Positions 1 to 10,493 of a stretch of DNA of 64,000 nt are shown one piece after another; within the stretch, counting starts at the first letter, position 1; the number at the start of each line of letters is the position of its first letter. Under the pieces are notes generated by a model. The model saw nothing but the letters and a program-made list of their open reading frames with translations. It had not been told where the DNA came from and made no database searches. Position numbers and translations under genes: made by a program. The stretch is from Corydoras sp. C115 (lineage: Eukaryota; Chordata; Actinopteri; Siluriformes; Callichthyidae): the NCBI GenBank assembly GCA_019802505.1, contig JAFMOC010000262.1, positions 248,001 through 312,000 on the forward strand. Reading direction: 5' to 3'.

Positions 1-963
1 CAGAGGTCCCGACACGAACGGCTTAAGGAGGCAGGTATGGAAGACTGGATGTACTCTCCAAGCCGGGGGGGGAGATCTAAACGGTACATAGCTTCATTGA
101 GACGCTCGAGTATGCGGTGAGGGCCAACATACTTCGGCAGAAATCTACGTGACCCTGCGCGACATCGCAAATCCCTAGAGCTGTCTCCTGGAACGTACGT
201 GGGAGCCTGTAAATGACTCCAGTCCGCGAACCTCTTGACCCGGCGCGTAGCATCATGAATGCGCTGATGGACCTGTACCCACACTTCCTCGCTGCGACTA
301 AACCAGTCATCGACCGCCGGTGCCGATGAAGGCTCGGGGTCCCAAGGAGCAAAAGGAGGTTGGTACCCAAACACGCACTGGAACTGGCACTGGATGCCCG
401 TCGCCGAATGCTGTAGCGAGTTCTGTCCGATCTCTGCCCAGGGTAGATAACGCAGCCAGTCCGACAGATTATTCGCACAACCTGTTGGTCTCAGGGTGTG
501 AACCTGACGAGAGGCTCACCGATGTGCCCAACTTCTCAAAAAATGACCTCTAAACCGCGGAGGTAAACTGCGTGCTGCGATCTGACAAAATGTCCTCAGG
601 AATGCCAAACACAGTGAAGCTATAGCGAAAAAGTTGTTTGGCCGTATAGAACGCTGACGGAAGGCCCTTAAGGGATATAAATTTTACCACCCGAGAAAAA
701 CGATCGCTTCAGTATAAAATAGTGTTCAACCCCTCAGCTGGGGAAAGATCCGTTACAAAGTCCACGGCCACCTGAGACCACGGTCGACTAGGAATGGGCA
801 ACGGAACCAGCTTGCCCACGGGAAGGGATTTAGGCGTCTTGCATGCAGCGCAGATTGAACATGACGTGACGAATATGTGCGTGTCCTTATGAAGGGTCTC
901 CCACCAATACTTTCTGCACAGGATCTGTACAGTACGTGCGACCCCAGTGTGTCCGGTGCACAA
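1..963 (-). pseudogene. E1 integrase and C-terminal region, broken
   Basis: Minus-strand integrase remnant. The zinc-binding HHCC portion is clear at 709-963 (TGHTGV start, then CSICAACK followed by KLVPLPIPSRPW), leading into the first catalytic aspartate region. The catalytic core is interrupted by frameshifts and a deletion between about 480 and 710. Positions 77-478 correspond to the core end and C-terminal part, readable only in mixed frames. In the family this enzyme joins cDNA ends to host DNA; here it cannot be made. Confidence 0.8.
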
Positions 964-987
964 CGCAGTATGGGCCCACGTGATAAG

Positions 988-1483
988 TGTAAGGTTTTTG
1001 GTTCAACTTTGTAATGCTTGTACCATTGTAAGGATACTTAGCAATTTACGATAGTTGGACAACTGTTGAATGGCTCCAGGAAAAAGGAGGAATGACCAGG
1101 TTTGAGATGAGCATGTATAATTATAGGAATGACCATTTGTCGAAAGGGCAGGAGAATGAGTCAGAAAGTCTGGTCGCAGGGTGACCTGTGAAAATATAGA
1201 TTTAGGGGAAAGTAACATTTGTTAAAAAGTATTATTGGGACTGGGGACTCAGAAAATCCCACCATATTTGGAAAGCCCAGTCACACTCTGAAGGATAAGA
1301 AGACAGCCCATCTAAGGTTTATATAGCGAAGCTGGATCTTTGAGACCTTAGAGCTCTCTCATCAATTGCAATTGCTTGCCATTGATGATTTTTTGCTGTA
1401 CCCTTGCTGTTTATTCAGTAAATTGCATTAAACTTTGTTTGGACCAACCTGCATCTCTGAGACCGATTATTGCACATCTAACA
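988..1483 (+). mobile_element. solo LTR nested in E1
   Basis: A 496-bp segment begins TG, ends CA and is flanked by the 4-bp direct repeat TAAG (984-987 and 1484-1487). It interrupts the conserved linker between RNase H and integrase of E1: the coding frame on each side resumes exactly when the segment and one TAAG copy are ignored. It has LTR promoter features in plus orientation, with a TATATAG box near 1320 and ATTAAA near 1429. A 4-bp duplication fits a retrovirus-like or gypsy LTR. No internal region remains, so it is a product of LTR-LTR recombination. The parent family is not identified. Confidence 0.8.
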
Positions 1484-1489
1484 TAAGTT

Positions 1490-2690
1490 GACTGCGGAAA
1501 GGGGGGGGGGGGGGGGGGCACATACAACAGCCCCTTGGGGCATTGGGTGGGACGACGCATGTGACGTGCCGCTCTAAGTGGGAGGTAGAATGGTGCGGAG
1601 GCGATCGGAGACCTGTGTATCTTCCTCATAAAATCGTGATAGCGCATCTGCAGCTGCATTGGAGCTGCCTGGTCTGTAAGAAATGGTAAAATTGAAACTG
1701 TTAAAGAACAGCGACCAGCACGCCTGACGTGCATTAAGCCGACGGGCCCCCTTTAAAAACTGTAGATTTTTATGATCAGTGATCATGGAAAATGATGTGG
1801 TGGTACCAATTAGCCAGTGCCTCCATTCTTCCAGCGCTAATTTCACCGCTAGAATTTCCCGATCCCCAATGGCATAATTGCACTCTGCCGCCGAGAGTTT
1901 ATGCGAGAAAAAGGCCACTGGTCGCGGGATTGGCTCCCCATGGGTTGGGACAGTACCGCACCGACCCCGTGTGACAATGCATCTACCTCCACCACAAACG
2001 GTTTCTCCGGATCTGGAAACGCCAATACCGGTGCTGAAGAAAAGTTGTGCTTGAGAGCCGCGAAAGCCCGGTCTGCCTTGGGTGTCCAGACTAACTTCTT
2101 GGGTCGGCCTTTAAGCAGCGACATGATGGGCAGTACGATAGAACTAAAAGAACGAATGAATTTTCGGTAAAAATGAGCAAAACCCAAAAAAAGCTGTACC
2201 TCCCGCACAGTGGTGGGGACTGGCCAATCTAATATAGCCCGGACCTTCCCCATGTCCATGGCCATGCCCCCCGCTGATAGGTCAAATCCTAAAAAGGAGA
2301 TTCTCTTCCGAAAGAATTCGCATTTTTCAGCCTTAATAAACAGCTGGTGCTCCAGCAGACGGCTCAACACTGTGCGTACAGATCGACCGAATAGATAAGG
2401 ATATCATCTATGTAAACAATTACAAACTCCTCCAAAAAATCCTGAAGGACGTCGACGTCACCTGCGGTCCTTACAAACACAGTCTTCCACTCATCCCCCT
2501 CCTTAATCTGCACCAGATTGTAAACTTACGGAGATCAAGCTTCGTAAAGATGGTCGCTTGACCTATGCGTTCTAGTGCCGAAGGTACCGGGGCAACGGGT
2601 AGGCATAGCGGCGCGTGACCTCATTCAGCCCCCTATAGTCAATGCAGGGGCGTAGTTCGCCATCCTTCTTCAGAACAAAGAAGAATCAGC
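1490..2690 (-). pseudogene. E1 reverse transcriptase and RNase H, broken
   Basis: Minus-strand pol remnant. The RT N terminus (KKDGELRPCIDY-type) lies near 2590-2680, the palm is frameshifted between 2370 and 2590, and thumb plus RNase H continue at 1849-2370 (FLGFAHFYRKFIRSFSSI, then VEVDALSHGVGAVLSQ) and 1574-1918 (RNase H with NYAIGDREILAVK and TDHKNLQFL, then YRPGSSNAAADALSRF). At least two frame changes separate these blocks. A poly-G run (1500-1518) has expanded in the linker. Family role: cDNA synthesis and RNA strand removal; not functional here. Confidence 0.85.
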
Positions 2691-3475
2691 CACAATATCC
2701 CAACCAGCGACGGCGTGCTAGTTCTGCGGGTGATAACCGAAATGAGTCCACTTGCATCGGCGACTCCTCGAGCGGGTGGTGGTGCGGGTCACTCCGAACG
2801 CCAGCTGAGCGAACAGAACGAAGTTGGTCCAAGCTGATGGCAGTTGTGATCAGCGCCTCGAGGGACATCCTCGCGTCACGACAAGCCAGGTCCTTGCGGA
2901 TCTCCGCCCGAAGCCCTGCGCAGAAGGTCGTGTCAGAGCTGGTTCATTCCACCCACTCCGGACCGCCAGTGTACGGAACTCCAGTACATATTCAGTTACA
3001 GGACGATCTCCCTGCTGCAGGTCATGCAGTACCTCGCCGCATGGGCGTCCGTGGTGGGAGTGATGAAAGGTATTTTTGAAAAGATCGATGAACCGAGCAT
3101 AATCCTGAGTCTCGACCGCCTTAGATTCCCACAGCGCGGCGGCCCACTCACCCGCTCTTCCCACCAACCGGGACAATGAAGATGAAGATGATCTCGTGCA
3201 TATCTGACATAGGGGGTCCATTAGCCAGATACAGATAACAGTGGAAAAGGAAGGTGCTGCATGTCTCTGAGGACCCCTTCTATCGCTCTGGCTTGGTGAG
3301 GTGTAAGGAGTGTGGAGGACCAGATCCGGGGCTCGGTGGTGGTACGGGAGCAGACGCACTCACTGGAGCTTGGATCTGGAGAGACTGCATAGCGCGTTCC
3401 TGGGAATCATGGCGAGAAAGAATGGTGTGCATGGTGGTTGACATGCCCAGATGAATTCCTGATGAAGTTCACCCA
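2686..3475 (-). pseudogene. E1 gag, broken
   Basis: Minus-strand gag capsid remnant. Recognisable by alignment with E2: an N-terminal block at about 3360-3475, a capsid block at 2850-3359 (LVGRAGEWAAALWESKAVE, then VTEYVLEFRTLAVRSGWNEPAL) and the end of capsid at 2686-2868 in another frame. Frame changes occur near 3260 and 2860. The CCHC knuckle expected after the last block is absent because of the gag-RT deletion. Gag would form the particle that packages element RNA. Confidence 0.8.
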
Positions 3476-3512
3476 GTCTATGTCCCGGAGTGGCATATGC
3501 GGCGTTGGATTC

Positions 3513-3886
3513 TGTCATGACGTCCTGAGCCCAGAGATCAGGCCAAATCTCGTGGTGAGAAAAAAGGTGCTTTATTGAGCAGTTTTGTTTCACAACAAAT
3601 GAGAGAAAACAAAATCCAACTTCTGAAAACGAAAAAAACAAACACTGGCGCATCGCTGGGCGAAAAACCGGAGCACACAATAGCTAGGGCTAGAAAACAT
3701 CAACAAGGGTGAACAGAAACTCACACAGAGTAGCGTGCTAACACGACGATCCAATGCACCAAATCCCCATACCTGCGCACCTTAAATAGAGGTGTCAATT
3801 AAAACGCCGGTGACATCCCTCGCCCCCCTTCCGGTGAGAGGCTTGGTGAATGTGAGCTTGTAGAAGCGAGAGCGTCATGTCTTACA
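3513..3886 (-). repeat. E1 5' LTR
   Basis: 374 bp, TG...CA on the minus strand (starts TGTAAGACATGACG, ends GTCATGACA). It matches the 3' LTR of E2 (7998-8453) across its length except for an extra roughly 80-bp block in E2. It contains a TATTTAAG TATA-like box and an AATAAA signal close to its 3' part. The sequence that follows on the element strand begins GAATCCAACGCC and lacks the usual TGG of a tRNA primer site. Confidence 0.85.
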
Positions 3887-3919
3887 TTTATTATTAAACA
3901 AGTCATTTATCCCAGGTCC

Positions 3920-4070
3920 ACTGAAGTTACCAATGTGGGTCCTTGAGCCCCTTAACCCTCATTGCTCCAGGGATGTTGTGATTAACCCAGTGCTTACCTT
4001 GTAAGTCGCTTTGGATAAAAGCGTCTACTAAATGACAAAATGTAAATGTATGTAAATGTAAATTTAACAA
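3920..4070 (+). repeat. SINE-like fragment with L2-type 3' tail
   Basis: A block reading GTGGGTCCTTGAG, then the conserved tail GTAAGTCGCTTTGGATAAAAG followed by CGTCTACTAAATGAC and an ATGTAAATG repeat. This tail is the 3' end shared by teleost L2-clade LINEs and the SINEs they mobilise. It is truncated at its 5' end. Other copies of the tail in this window are near 20800 (+), 34770 (-) and 35260 (-). Confidence 0.6.
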
Positions 4071-4127
4071 AAGCATAACTAACCAAGCGGACCTGTAACA
4101 TAGTTGAAGATCTCTCACAGATGAGAG

Positions 4128-4362
4128 AAACCTACAAACCTGCTTAAAGACCTCCTGCCAAATATTACAGAGCCTTTTATATACATTATAAATTCATCAC
4201 TTAAAATTGGCTATGTCCCCAAAAATCTAAAGTGTGCCGTCATTAAACCATTACTTAAAAAACCTAATTTAGCTCTTCTAATACTGTCCAACTAAAGACC
4301 AATATCAAACCTTCCTTTTGTCTCTAAAATCCTAGAAAAAAATGTGTTCTTCTAGCTAATAA
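4128..4362 (+). pseudogene. non-LTR retrotransposon RT fragment
   Basis: Translation of the plus strand gives the RT motif order of L2/Rex-type LINEs: AVIKPLLKKPNL, then (after an in-frame stop) RPISNLPFVSKILEKN, the conserved block around RT motif 2. No upstream or downstream RT motifs are present, so this is a short fossil of about 235 bp, possibly the same insertion as the tail just upstream. It cannot encode an enzyme. Confidence 0.65.
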
Positions 4363-4424
4363 CGTTGAAGTATTTAACATGAAGCTAGTAACATGAAGTA
4401 TTTCAGTCAGGTTTTAGGTCATTC

Positions 4425-5855
4425 TTGGGCATGTCTACCACCATGCACACCATTCTTACACGACAGGATTCCCAGGAACGCGCTATGCAGTCACTCCAGC
4501 GTCAGGCTCCTGCGAGCGCGCCTGCTCCTGTACCATCGCCAAGCCTCGGATCTGGTACTCCACACTCCTTACACCTCACCGATCGGTACGAGGGGTCCTC
4601 AGAGACATGCAGCACCTTCCTGTTCCACTGTGATCTGTATCTGGCTAATCGACCCCCGATGTTGGATACGCATAATATTATCTTCATTATGTCTCGTTTG
4701 GTGGGCAGAGCGGGTGAGTGGGCCGCCGCGCTGTGGGAATTGAAGGCGGTCGAGACGCAGGATTACGCTCAGTTCATCGAGCTTTTCAAGAACACCTTTG
4801 ATCACTCCCACCGCGGAATGGAGTATGTACTGGAGTTCCGGACACTGGCGGCCCGAAGTGGGTGGAAGAAGCCAGCGCTGATCACGACCTTCCGCGCAGG
4901 ACTGCGGACGGAGATCCGCAAGGACCTGGCTTGTCGTGATGCGAAGATGTCCCTCGAGGTGCTCATCACAACTGCCATCAGCTTGGATCAACTTCGTTCC
5001 GTTCGCGTGGCTGGCGCCCGGAGTGGCCTGCGTCATCACATGCTCGAGGAGTTACCGATGCAAGTGGACTCACTTCGGTTATCACCCGCAGAACGAGCAC
5101 GCCGCCGCCGTTTGGGTCTCTGTCTATATTGTGGCCGCGCCGATCACCTGTTGGGATCCTGTGATGCCAAGCCCCAGAGGGGGGAACGCTTGGTCAGGGC
5201 TCGGTCCGAGAGCGGTTCCGTTCTTCAGGCTCTGCCTTCGGTAACCGCGGTGGTTTCCATCAGAGACAGCACACATGTTTCCACGGCGCTCATTGACTCT
5301 GGGGCAGAAGGAAACTTTTTGGACAAGAACCTGGCGTTGCGGTGGGGATTACAGTGTCGGTTCCTGTCCAAAGCATTACCCATCTGCGGGGTAGATGGGC
5401 AGCCTGTTAATAAAGGGGTGGTGACGCACCTTACGGAACCTATTCTTTTGCAAATTAGTGCATTACACAGTGAAAAAATCCAATTTTTTATTATTGTTTC
5501 TCCTAGCTCTCCCATCATTCTCGGCTTACCCTGGCTACAGCGGCACGACCCTGTTATCTCCTGGTCTGAGCAGGGGATTCTGCGGTGGTCTAAGTTTTGC
5601 CACTCCCACTGTTTAAAACGCCCTGTCATAAAGGTACGTGCGCTGGCTATTACCCCGTCCAACCTAGAGGTGGAGGATCTACCCGCTGGGGTTCCCGCTG
5701 AATTCCGCGATCTCGCGGGGGTTTTCTCTTATACACAGGCCAGGCGGTTGCCTCCGCACCGGGCGTACGATTGTGCCATCGAGCTAATTCCCAATGCTAA
5801 GCTCCCCCGTGTCAGCCCATACCCACTCGCTGTGTCAGAAAGTAAGGCTATGTGA
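4425..5855 (+). pseudogene. E2 gag-protease and start of pol (476 codons open)
   Basis: One open frame of 476 aa. Residues 1-60 are a Gln/Ala/Pro-rich N terminus, about 65-205 the capsid (RLVGRAGEWAAALWE; EYVLEFRTLAARSGW), and about 225-245 a CCHC zinc knuckle (CLYCGRADHLLGSC). A retropepsin follows with the catalytic DSGAEGNF near residue 290 and the LGLPWLQRHDP block near residue 365. The frame then enters the RT linker and ends at a TGA (5853-5855) where homologues continue. Start chosen at the ATG before the HTILTRQDSQERAMQ region. It could still yield Gag plus protease, but no complete pol. Confidence 0.85.
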
Positions 5856-6830
5856 AAGTATATCACCGAAGCCCTGGAACTTGGTTTCATTCGGCCCTCT
5901 AAATCGCCCGTGGCCTCGGGATTCTTCTTTGTGCCAAAGAAGGATGGCGAATTACGCCCCTGCATTGACTATAGGGAGCTGAACGAGGTTATGCGGCGCT
6001 TTGCCTACCCTTTGCCCCTGGTACCTTCGGCACTTGAGCGCATAGGTCAAGCCACCGTCTTTACTAAGCTTGATCTTCATAATGCGTACAATCTGGGGCG
6101 GATTAAGGAGGGGGATGAGTGGAAGACTGCGTTTGTGATGACCGCGGGTCACTATGAGTACCTGGTGATGCCCTTCGGACTCTCCAACGCTCCCGCCGTT
6201 TTTCAGCCATTCGTAAACGACGTCCTTCGGGATTTTTTGGAGGAGTTTTTAATAGTCTACATTGACGATATCCTTATCTATTTGGTCAATCTGGACACCC
6301 ACCGTCGTCAGCCCCAGTTGTTTATTAAAGCTGAGAAATGCGAGTTTTTTCGGGAGAGAATCTCCTTTTTAGGTTTAAATCTGGGTTTAGGTTTAAACTT
6401 ATCAGCAGGGGGCATGGCCATGGAAATGGAGAAGGTCTGGGCTATTTTAGAGTGGCCAGTCCCCACCACCGTGTGGGAGGTACAACGTTTTTTGGGTTTT
6501 GCAAATTCTTATCGCAAATTCATTCGTTCTTTTAGTTCTATTGTACTGCCCATCACGTCTCTGCTTAAGGGCCACCCCAAGAGGTTAGTATGGACACCCG
6601 AGGCAGATCAGGGCTTTCGCGGCGCTCAAGCGCAACTTTTCGTCGGCACCGGCATTGGCGTTTCCTGATCCGGAGAAACCGTTTGTTGTGGAGGTAGACG
6701 CGTCTTCACACAGGGTCGGGGCAGTACTGTCCCAACCCATGGGGAGCCGGTCCCGCTTGCGACCAGTGGCTTTTTTTTCACGCAAACTCCCGGTGGCAGA
6801 GCGCAATTATGCCATCAAGATGCCAAAATC
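5856..6830 (+). pseudogene. E2 reverse transcriptase and partial RNase H
   Basis: Continues gag-pro after the premature TGA. RT motifs in order: ELRPCIDYRELNE (about 5947), FTKLDLHNAYN, GDEWKTAFVM, YLVMPFGLSNAPAVFQ, and the active-site block VYIDDILIY near 6260, so the catalytic YIDD aspartates are retained. A roughly 18-bp duplication has expanded the SFLGLNL block near 6370-6400. After the thumb (FLGFANSYRKFIRSF) a frameshift near 6605 moves RNase H (VEVDASSHRVGAVLSQ at 6655) to another frame. RNase H stops abruptly at AERNYAI, where a deletion begins. Confidence 0.85.
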
Positions 6831-7965
6831 CCTCCCCGTGGGCAAGCTGGTACTGTTGCCCATTCCTAGGGTCCCATGTGGCTGTGGCTGTGGACTTCGT
6901 AATGGATCTCCCCTCAGCTGAGGGGTTGAACACCATTTTAACCCTGAGTGATCCTTTTTCTCGGGCGGTAAAATTTAAACCCCTTAAGGGACTTCTGTCA
7001 GCCTTCTATACGGTCAAACTACTTTTTCACTACATATTCACTGCATTGGCAAAATGAGAACATTTTGTCTGATCGCGGACCGCAGTTTACCTCCGCGGTG
7101 TGGAGATAATTTTTTGAAAAGTTGGGCACATCAGTGAGCCTCTTTTCAGGTTCACACCCTGAGACCAACGGGTTGTGCGAACGGTCCCACCAGGAACTAA
7201 ACAAATTTCTGCGCATGTTCTGCCACATTAATCCGTCAGACTGGCCGTGTTATCTACCCTGGGCTGAGATCGCGCAGAACTCACTACGGCATTCATCTAC
7301 GGGCATCACACCATTCCAGTGCATGTTTGGGTACCAACCTCCTTTTGCCCCTTGGGACCCCGAGCCGTCATCGGCACCGGTGGTTGATGACTGGTTTCGT
7401 CGGAGCAAGGAGGTGTGGGTATAGGTCCATCAGCGCATTCAGGACACCACGAGGTTCACGGACCGGCTTCGTTTACAGGCCCCCACGTACGTTCCAGGAG
7501 ACAGAGTGTGGCTCAGCTCCAGGGATTTGCGCTATCGCACGGGATCACGTAGACTTCTGCCAAAGTATGTTGGCCCGTACCGCGTACTCAAGCGTCTTAA
7601 TGAAGTCACATACCGTTTAGGTCTTCCCCCGTACATCCAGTCTTCCATACCTCCCTCCTTAAGCTGTTCGTGTCGGGGCCTCTGGACAGTGGGTGGGCAG
7701 AGGTTGCTGGTACCAGTTCAGCCCGAGGGGTGCCCGAGGGGAAAAATTACTTAATTCCAGACGGGTGGGGGGCAAATTACAGTATTTGGTGGACTGGGAG
7801 AGATTTGGCTCTGAGGAGCGCAGTTGAATGGGGCCAATGACATCTTAGACCCCCAGCTTATTGCAGATTTCCACTCAGCTCACCCAGACCGCCCTGCCCG
7901 CAGACCAAGAGGTCGTCCGCCACGCCGGGGTAAGTACAGTCGCTTCCTTCCTTTGTCTCGGCTCG
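6830..7965 (+). pseudogene. E2 integrase with chromodomain remnant
   Basis: Starts inside the HHCC-core linker (KSLPVGKLVLLPI) because the zinc-binding half has been deleted. The core retains its first Asp (TLSDPFSRAVKF, near 6945), second Asp (LSDRGPQFTS, near 7070) and Glu (TNGLCERSHQE, near 7175). In-frame stops lie near 7108 and 7422, and there are frame changes. The C-terminal GPY/F-type segment is at about 7500-7640 (GDRVWLSSRDLRYRTGSRRLLPKYVGPYRVL). A degraded chromodomain (YLVDWERFGSEER-like) lies at about 7770-7860. The poly-G run before the LTR (7985-7994) is the polypurine tract. Confidence 0.8.
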
Positions 7966-7997
7966 TCCACCCTACGGGTCGTCGAGGGGGGGGGTAA

Positions 7998-8453
7998 TGT
8001 AAGACATGACGCTCCTGCGTCTACTAGCCCACTACTAGCCACGCCTCTCACCGGAAGGGGGGCGTGGGATGTCGCCGGCGTTCTAATTGACGCCTCTATT
8101 TAAGGTGCGCAGGAGTCGGCGCATTGGATCATCACCGCTAGCATGATACTCTGTACGTTTAATTCTCTGCCTGTTCCTATTTTCCAGCCATAGCCGTGTG
8201 CCGGAGGTTTCGTCCCGCTACGCTCTCGTGGCTGCGTCAGATACGCGCCTGCTGCACCTCACGGCCCAGCGTCCTGCTGCCCCACGAAGCCTGAGGCCTA
8301 CTCCCTGGTTTTTTGCCAGGCATCACGAGGGTGTTTGTTTTATCGTTTCAAGAAGTTGGATTTCGTTTTGTTTCTAAACGAAACTGCTTAATAAAGCACC
8401 TTATTTGCCAACTCCAGGTTTGGCCTGATCTCTGGGCTCGCGACGTCATGACA
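7998..8453 (+). repeat. E2 3' LTR
   Basis: 456 bp, TG...CA, starting TGTAAGACATGACGCTCCTG after a G-rich polypurine tract and ending GACGTCATGACA. Homologous end to end with the E1 LTR. Carries TATTTAAG near 8097 and AATAAAGCACC near 8390, the expected TATA and polyadenylation signals. The 5' partner LTR is missing, so no target duplication can be tested. Confidence 0.85.
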
Positions 8454-9055
8454 CCCCCCTTTTTTATAACCATTAAGGGGTCATCAGGCAGCTATTCATA
8501 TGCATAATGAACTACAGTCCATCCACCCCTCTACCTTACAGGTGAAACGCTATGTAAAAACTGAATTCAAAGGTAAATTCCCTGAAATTCAGCCTAATGC
8601 TATGCAGTAACAGACATTCTGCAATGAAAGTTTAGTGAAATTGAACATACTTTCAGTGACTACATATAAAATGAAACAGATATCTACAGACATTCTACAG
8701 AGTCCTCAAACTAAACACTGCAAACTGTGTTTTTACTTCTAAATGTAGACATACAGACATATAGACGTACCTACGATTATTTTTTAGAACTCATACTTTA
8801 TTTTAGTTTATATTGAAAACAATAATTCAGTTCCGCCTCGATTTTATTTCGCATGCTTGTTTTTTAGCGTGTACATACGGTTTTTGCATGTACATACATT
8901 TTTTAAAACTTACTGATACATATGTCTCTGCATCTCTTCCTTACCAATAATAAATAGTACATATAGATGTACCTGAGGTTATATTTAGAATTCATGCCTG
9001 CACTTTATTTTAGTAATATTGAAAACACAATAATAATTCAGTTGCGCCTTGCGTC
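8454..9055. repeat. AT-rich spacer with imperfect ~190-bp tandem repeat
   Basis: No coding signal. Two imperfect copies of a unit can be followed: the first at about 8755-8875 (ACATATAGACGTACC ... TTCAGTTCCGCC ... TTTCGCATGC), the second starting about 8945 (ACATATAGATGTACC ... TTCAGTTGCGCC). The second copy is interrupted at 9055 by element E3 and resumes at 13989 with TTGATTTTTTCGCATGC. The rest is low-complexity AT-rich DNA of unknown origin. Confidence 0.6.
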
Positions 9056-9219
9056 TGTTAGGGCGAGGCTTGTCGCATTGTTTAAGTAGGTGTGTCGGCA
9101 GGTGCGCCTTGTTGCTGTTGATTGGCGCGGCGCCTTCTGGGAGTTGTAGTTCTCCCACAAGGACGCCGCCCTCTACCAGTACTTCGTCGCCTACCCTAGT
9201 GGCTGGTCGCCCCGTTACA
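9056..9219 (-). repeat. E3 3' LTR, internally deleted to 164 bp
   Basis: Ends match those of the 1072-bp right LTR (plus-strand TGTTAGGG at left, CCCGTTACA at right). The interior 907 bp (12920-13826 of the other LTR) is missing: the first 8 bases join directly to CGAGGCTTGTCG. The remaining 156 bp differ from the right LTR by only a few bases. On the element strand this removes R/U5 and most of U3 except the first part, so this copy cannot terminate transcription. Confidence 0.9.
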
Positions 9220-10493
9220 GTACCCCCCCCCTCTAGGGGCGGCTCCTGACGTCCCCAGGCCGGTGGCCCGATCTCTTCTAAACTGCCGAATGAGGTCGGG
9301 ATCCAAGATGTGTCTGGCTGGGACCCAGGAACGTTCCTCCGGACCGTAACCCTCCCAATCCACAAGGTATTGGGTAGAGGCTTGGACCTGACGGGAATCC
9401 AGCAAACGTCGTACCGTGTACGCGGGGCCTCCTGCGACCTGCCTGGGAGCAGGTGGAAGAGTGGCTGGGACAGGCCCCTGGCATAGGTATGGTTTAAGCC
9501 TCGAGATGTGGAAGGTTGGGTGAATTCGCATAGCTGGGGGCAGTTCCAGCCGGTACGTGACTGGATTTATTCGGCGTTGCACCCTAAAGGGTCCCACAAA
9601 CTTGGGAGCCAGCTTGTTGGATTGACCACGGAGGGGAAGATCCTGGGTAGACAGCCAGACTCGTTGGCCTGGACGGTAGGTGGGTCCCAACTGCCTCTTT
9701 TTATTGTCGGTTCGTCTCATGGCATCATTACGCTGCCTGAGGGCTGCGCGAGCCTTCCGCCACGTCTGATGGCAACGGCTTACGTAACGCGCTGCCGTAG
9801 GTACCCCCACTTCCACCTCCTGTTCGGGGAACATGGGGGCCGGGTACCCAAACTGACACTCAAATGGTGACGTCAATGGCCGAGTGCCAGAGAGTATTGT
9901 GGGCATATTCTGCCCAGGGTAAATGTTCTGCCCATGTGTTGGGCCGGTCTGTCGTCAGGCACCGGAGCATATGCCCAAAATCCTGGTTAACACTTTCGGT
10001 CTGGCCGTTGGACTCCGGATGAAAACCCGACGACAGACTAGCCATTGCCCCTAATAGTTGACAGAACGCCCGCCAAAAGCGACTAGAAAACTGAGGACCT
10101 CGGTCGGAGACAATATCTCTGGGGATCCCGTGGACCCGGACCACGTGCTGTAAAAAAAGGTCTGCCGTCTCCTTGGCGTTAGGGAGTTTAGGCAGTGCCA
10201 CAAACTTACACGTCTTAGAGAAGCAGTCTACGATCACCAACACGACCGAGTTGCCTCTGGACGGGGAAGCCCTGTGACAAAGTCCAGGGCAATATGTGAC
10301 CATGGGCGAGATGGAATAGGCAAGGGTTGCAGCTGGCCAGCTGGCCTAGCTCGGGGTGTTTTGTTCCGTGCACAGACGGCGCAATAAAGGACCTCACGGA
10401 ACCCTCCATCCCTTGCCACCAGAACCTTCGACGGATGAACTCAAGAGTTCGGGTGACGCCGGGGTGGGCTGAGAAAAAGAGGCATGCCCCCAT
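9220..10493 (-). pseudogene. E3 integrase with C-terminal chromodomain
   Basis: Read right to left. An HHCC remnant lies at 10215-10493 (HPGVTRTLEFIRRRFWW). After a frameshift near 10260 the catalytic core is open at 9860-10303 with all three acidic residues: Asp in IVDCFSK, Asp in VSDRGPQFSS and Glu in NGQTESVNQDF. A second frameshift near 9880 leads to a 236-aa frame (9196-9906) with the GPY/F domain (APKFVGPFRVQRRINPVTY) and a complete chromodomain (LLDSRQV ... YLVDWEGYGPEERSWVP ... ILDPDLI). Chromodomains direct integration to marked chromatin in this clade. The enzyme is split over three frames. Confidence 0.85.

Larger units (their letters stand above)
1..3886 (-). mobile_element. Ty3/Gypsy retrotransposon E1, 3' end beyond window
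   Basis: A decayed chromodomain-type Ty3/Gypsy element read on the minus strand, from its 5' LTR at the right (3513-3886) through gag, RT, RNase H and integrase to the window edge, where the sequence is still in the post-integrase tail. Each part matches the collinear plus-strand copy E2 (4421-8453), so the two belong to one family and lie head to head. E1 has an internal deletion that joins gag directly to RT near 2690, losing the zinc knuckle and protease, plus several frameshifts. A solo LTR sits in the RNase H-integrase linker. It is dead; the 3' LTR is not in the window. Confidence 0.9.
4421..8453 (+). mobile_element. Ty3/Gypsy retrotransposon E2, 5'-truncated
   Basis: Plus-strand copy of the E1 family. 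Homology starts a few bases before the gag start; the 5' LTR and leader are missing, and upstream sequence is unrelated LINE debris. Order is gag, protease, RT, shortened RNase H, integrase, chromodomain-like tail and a 3' LTR (7998-8453). It has an in-frame TGA at the start of RT, a frameshift near 6600, a deletion fusing RNase H to the end of the integrase zinc domain near 6820, and at least two stops in integrase. Dead, but better preserved than E1. Confidence 0.9.
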
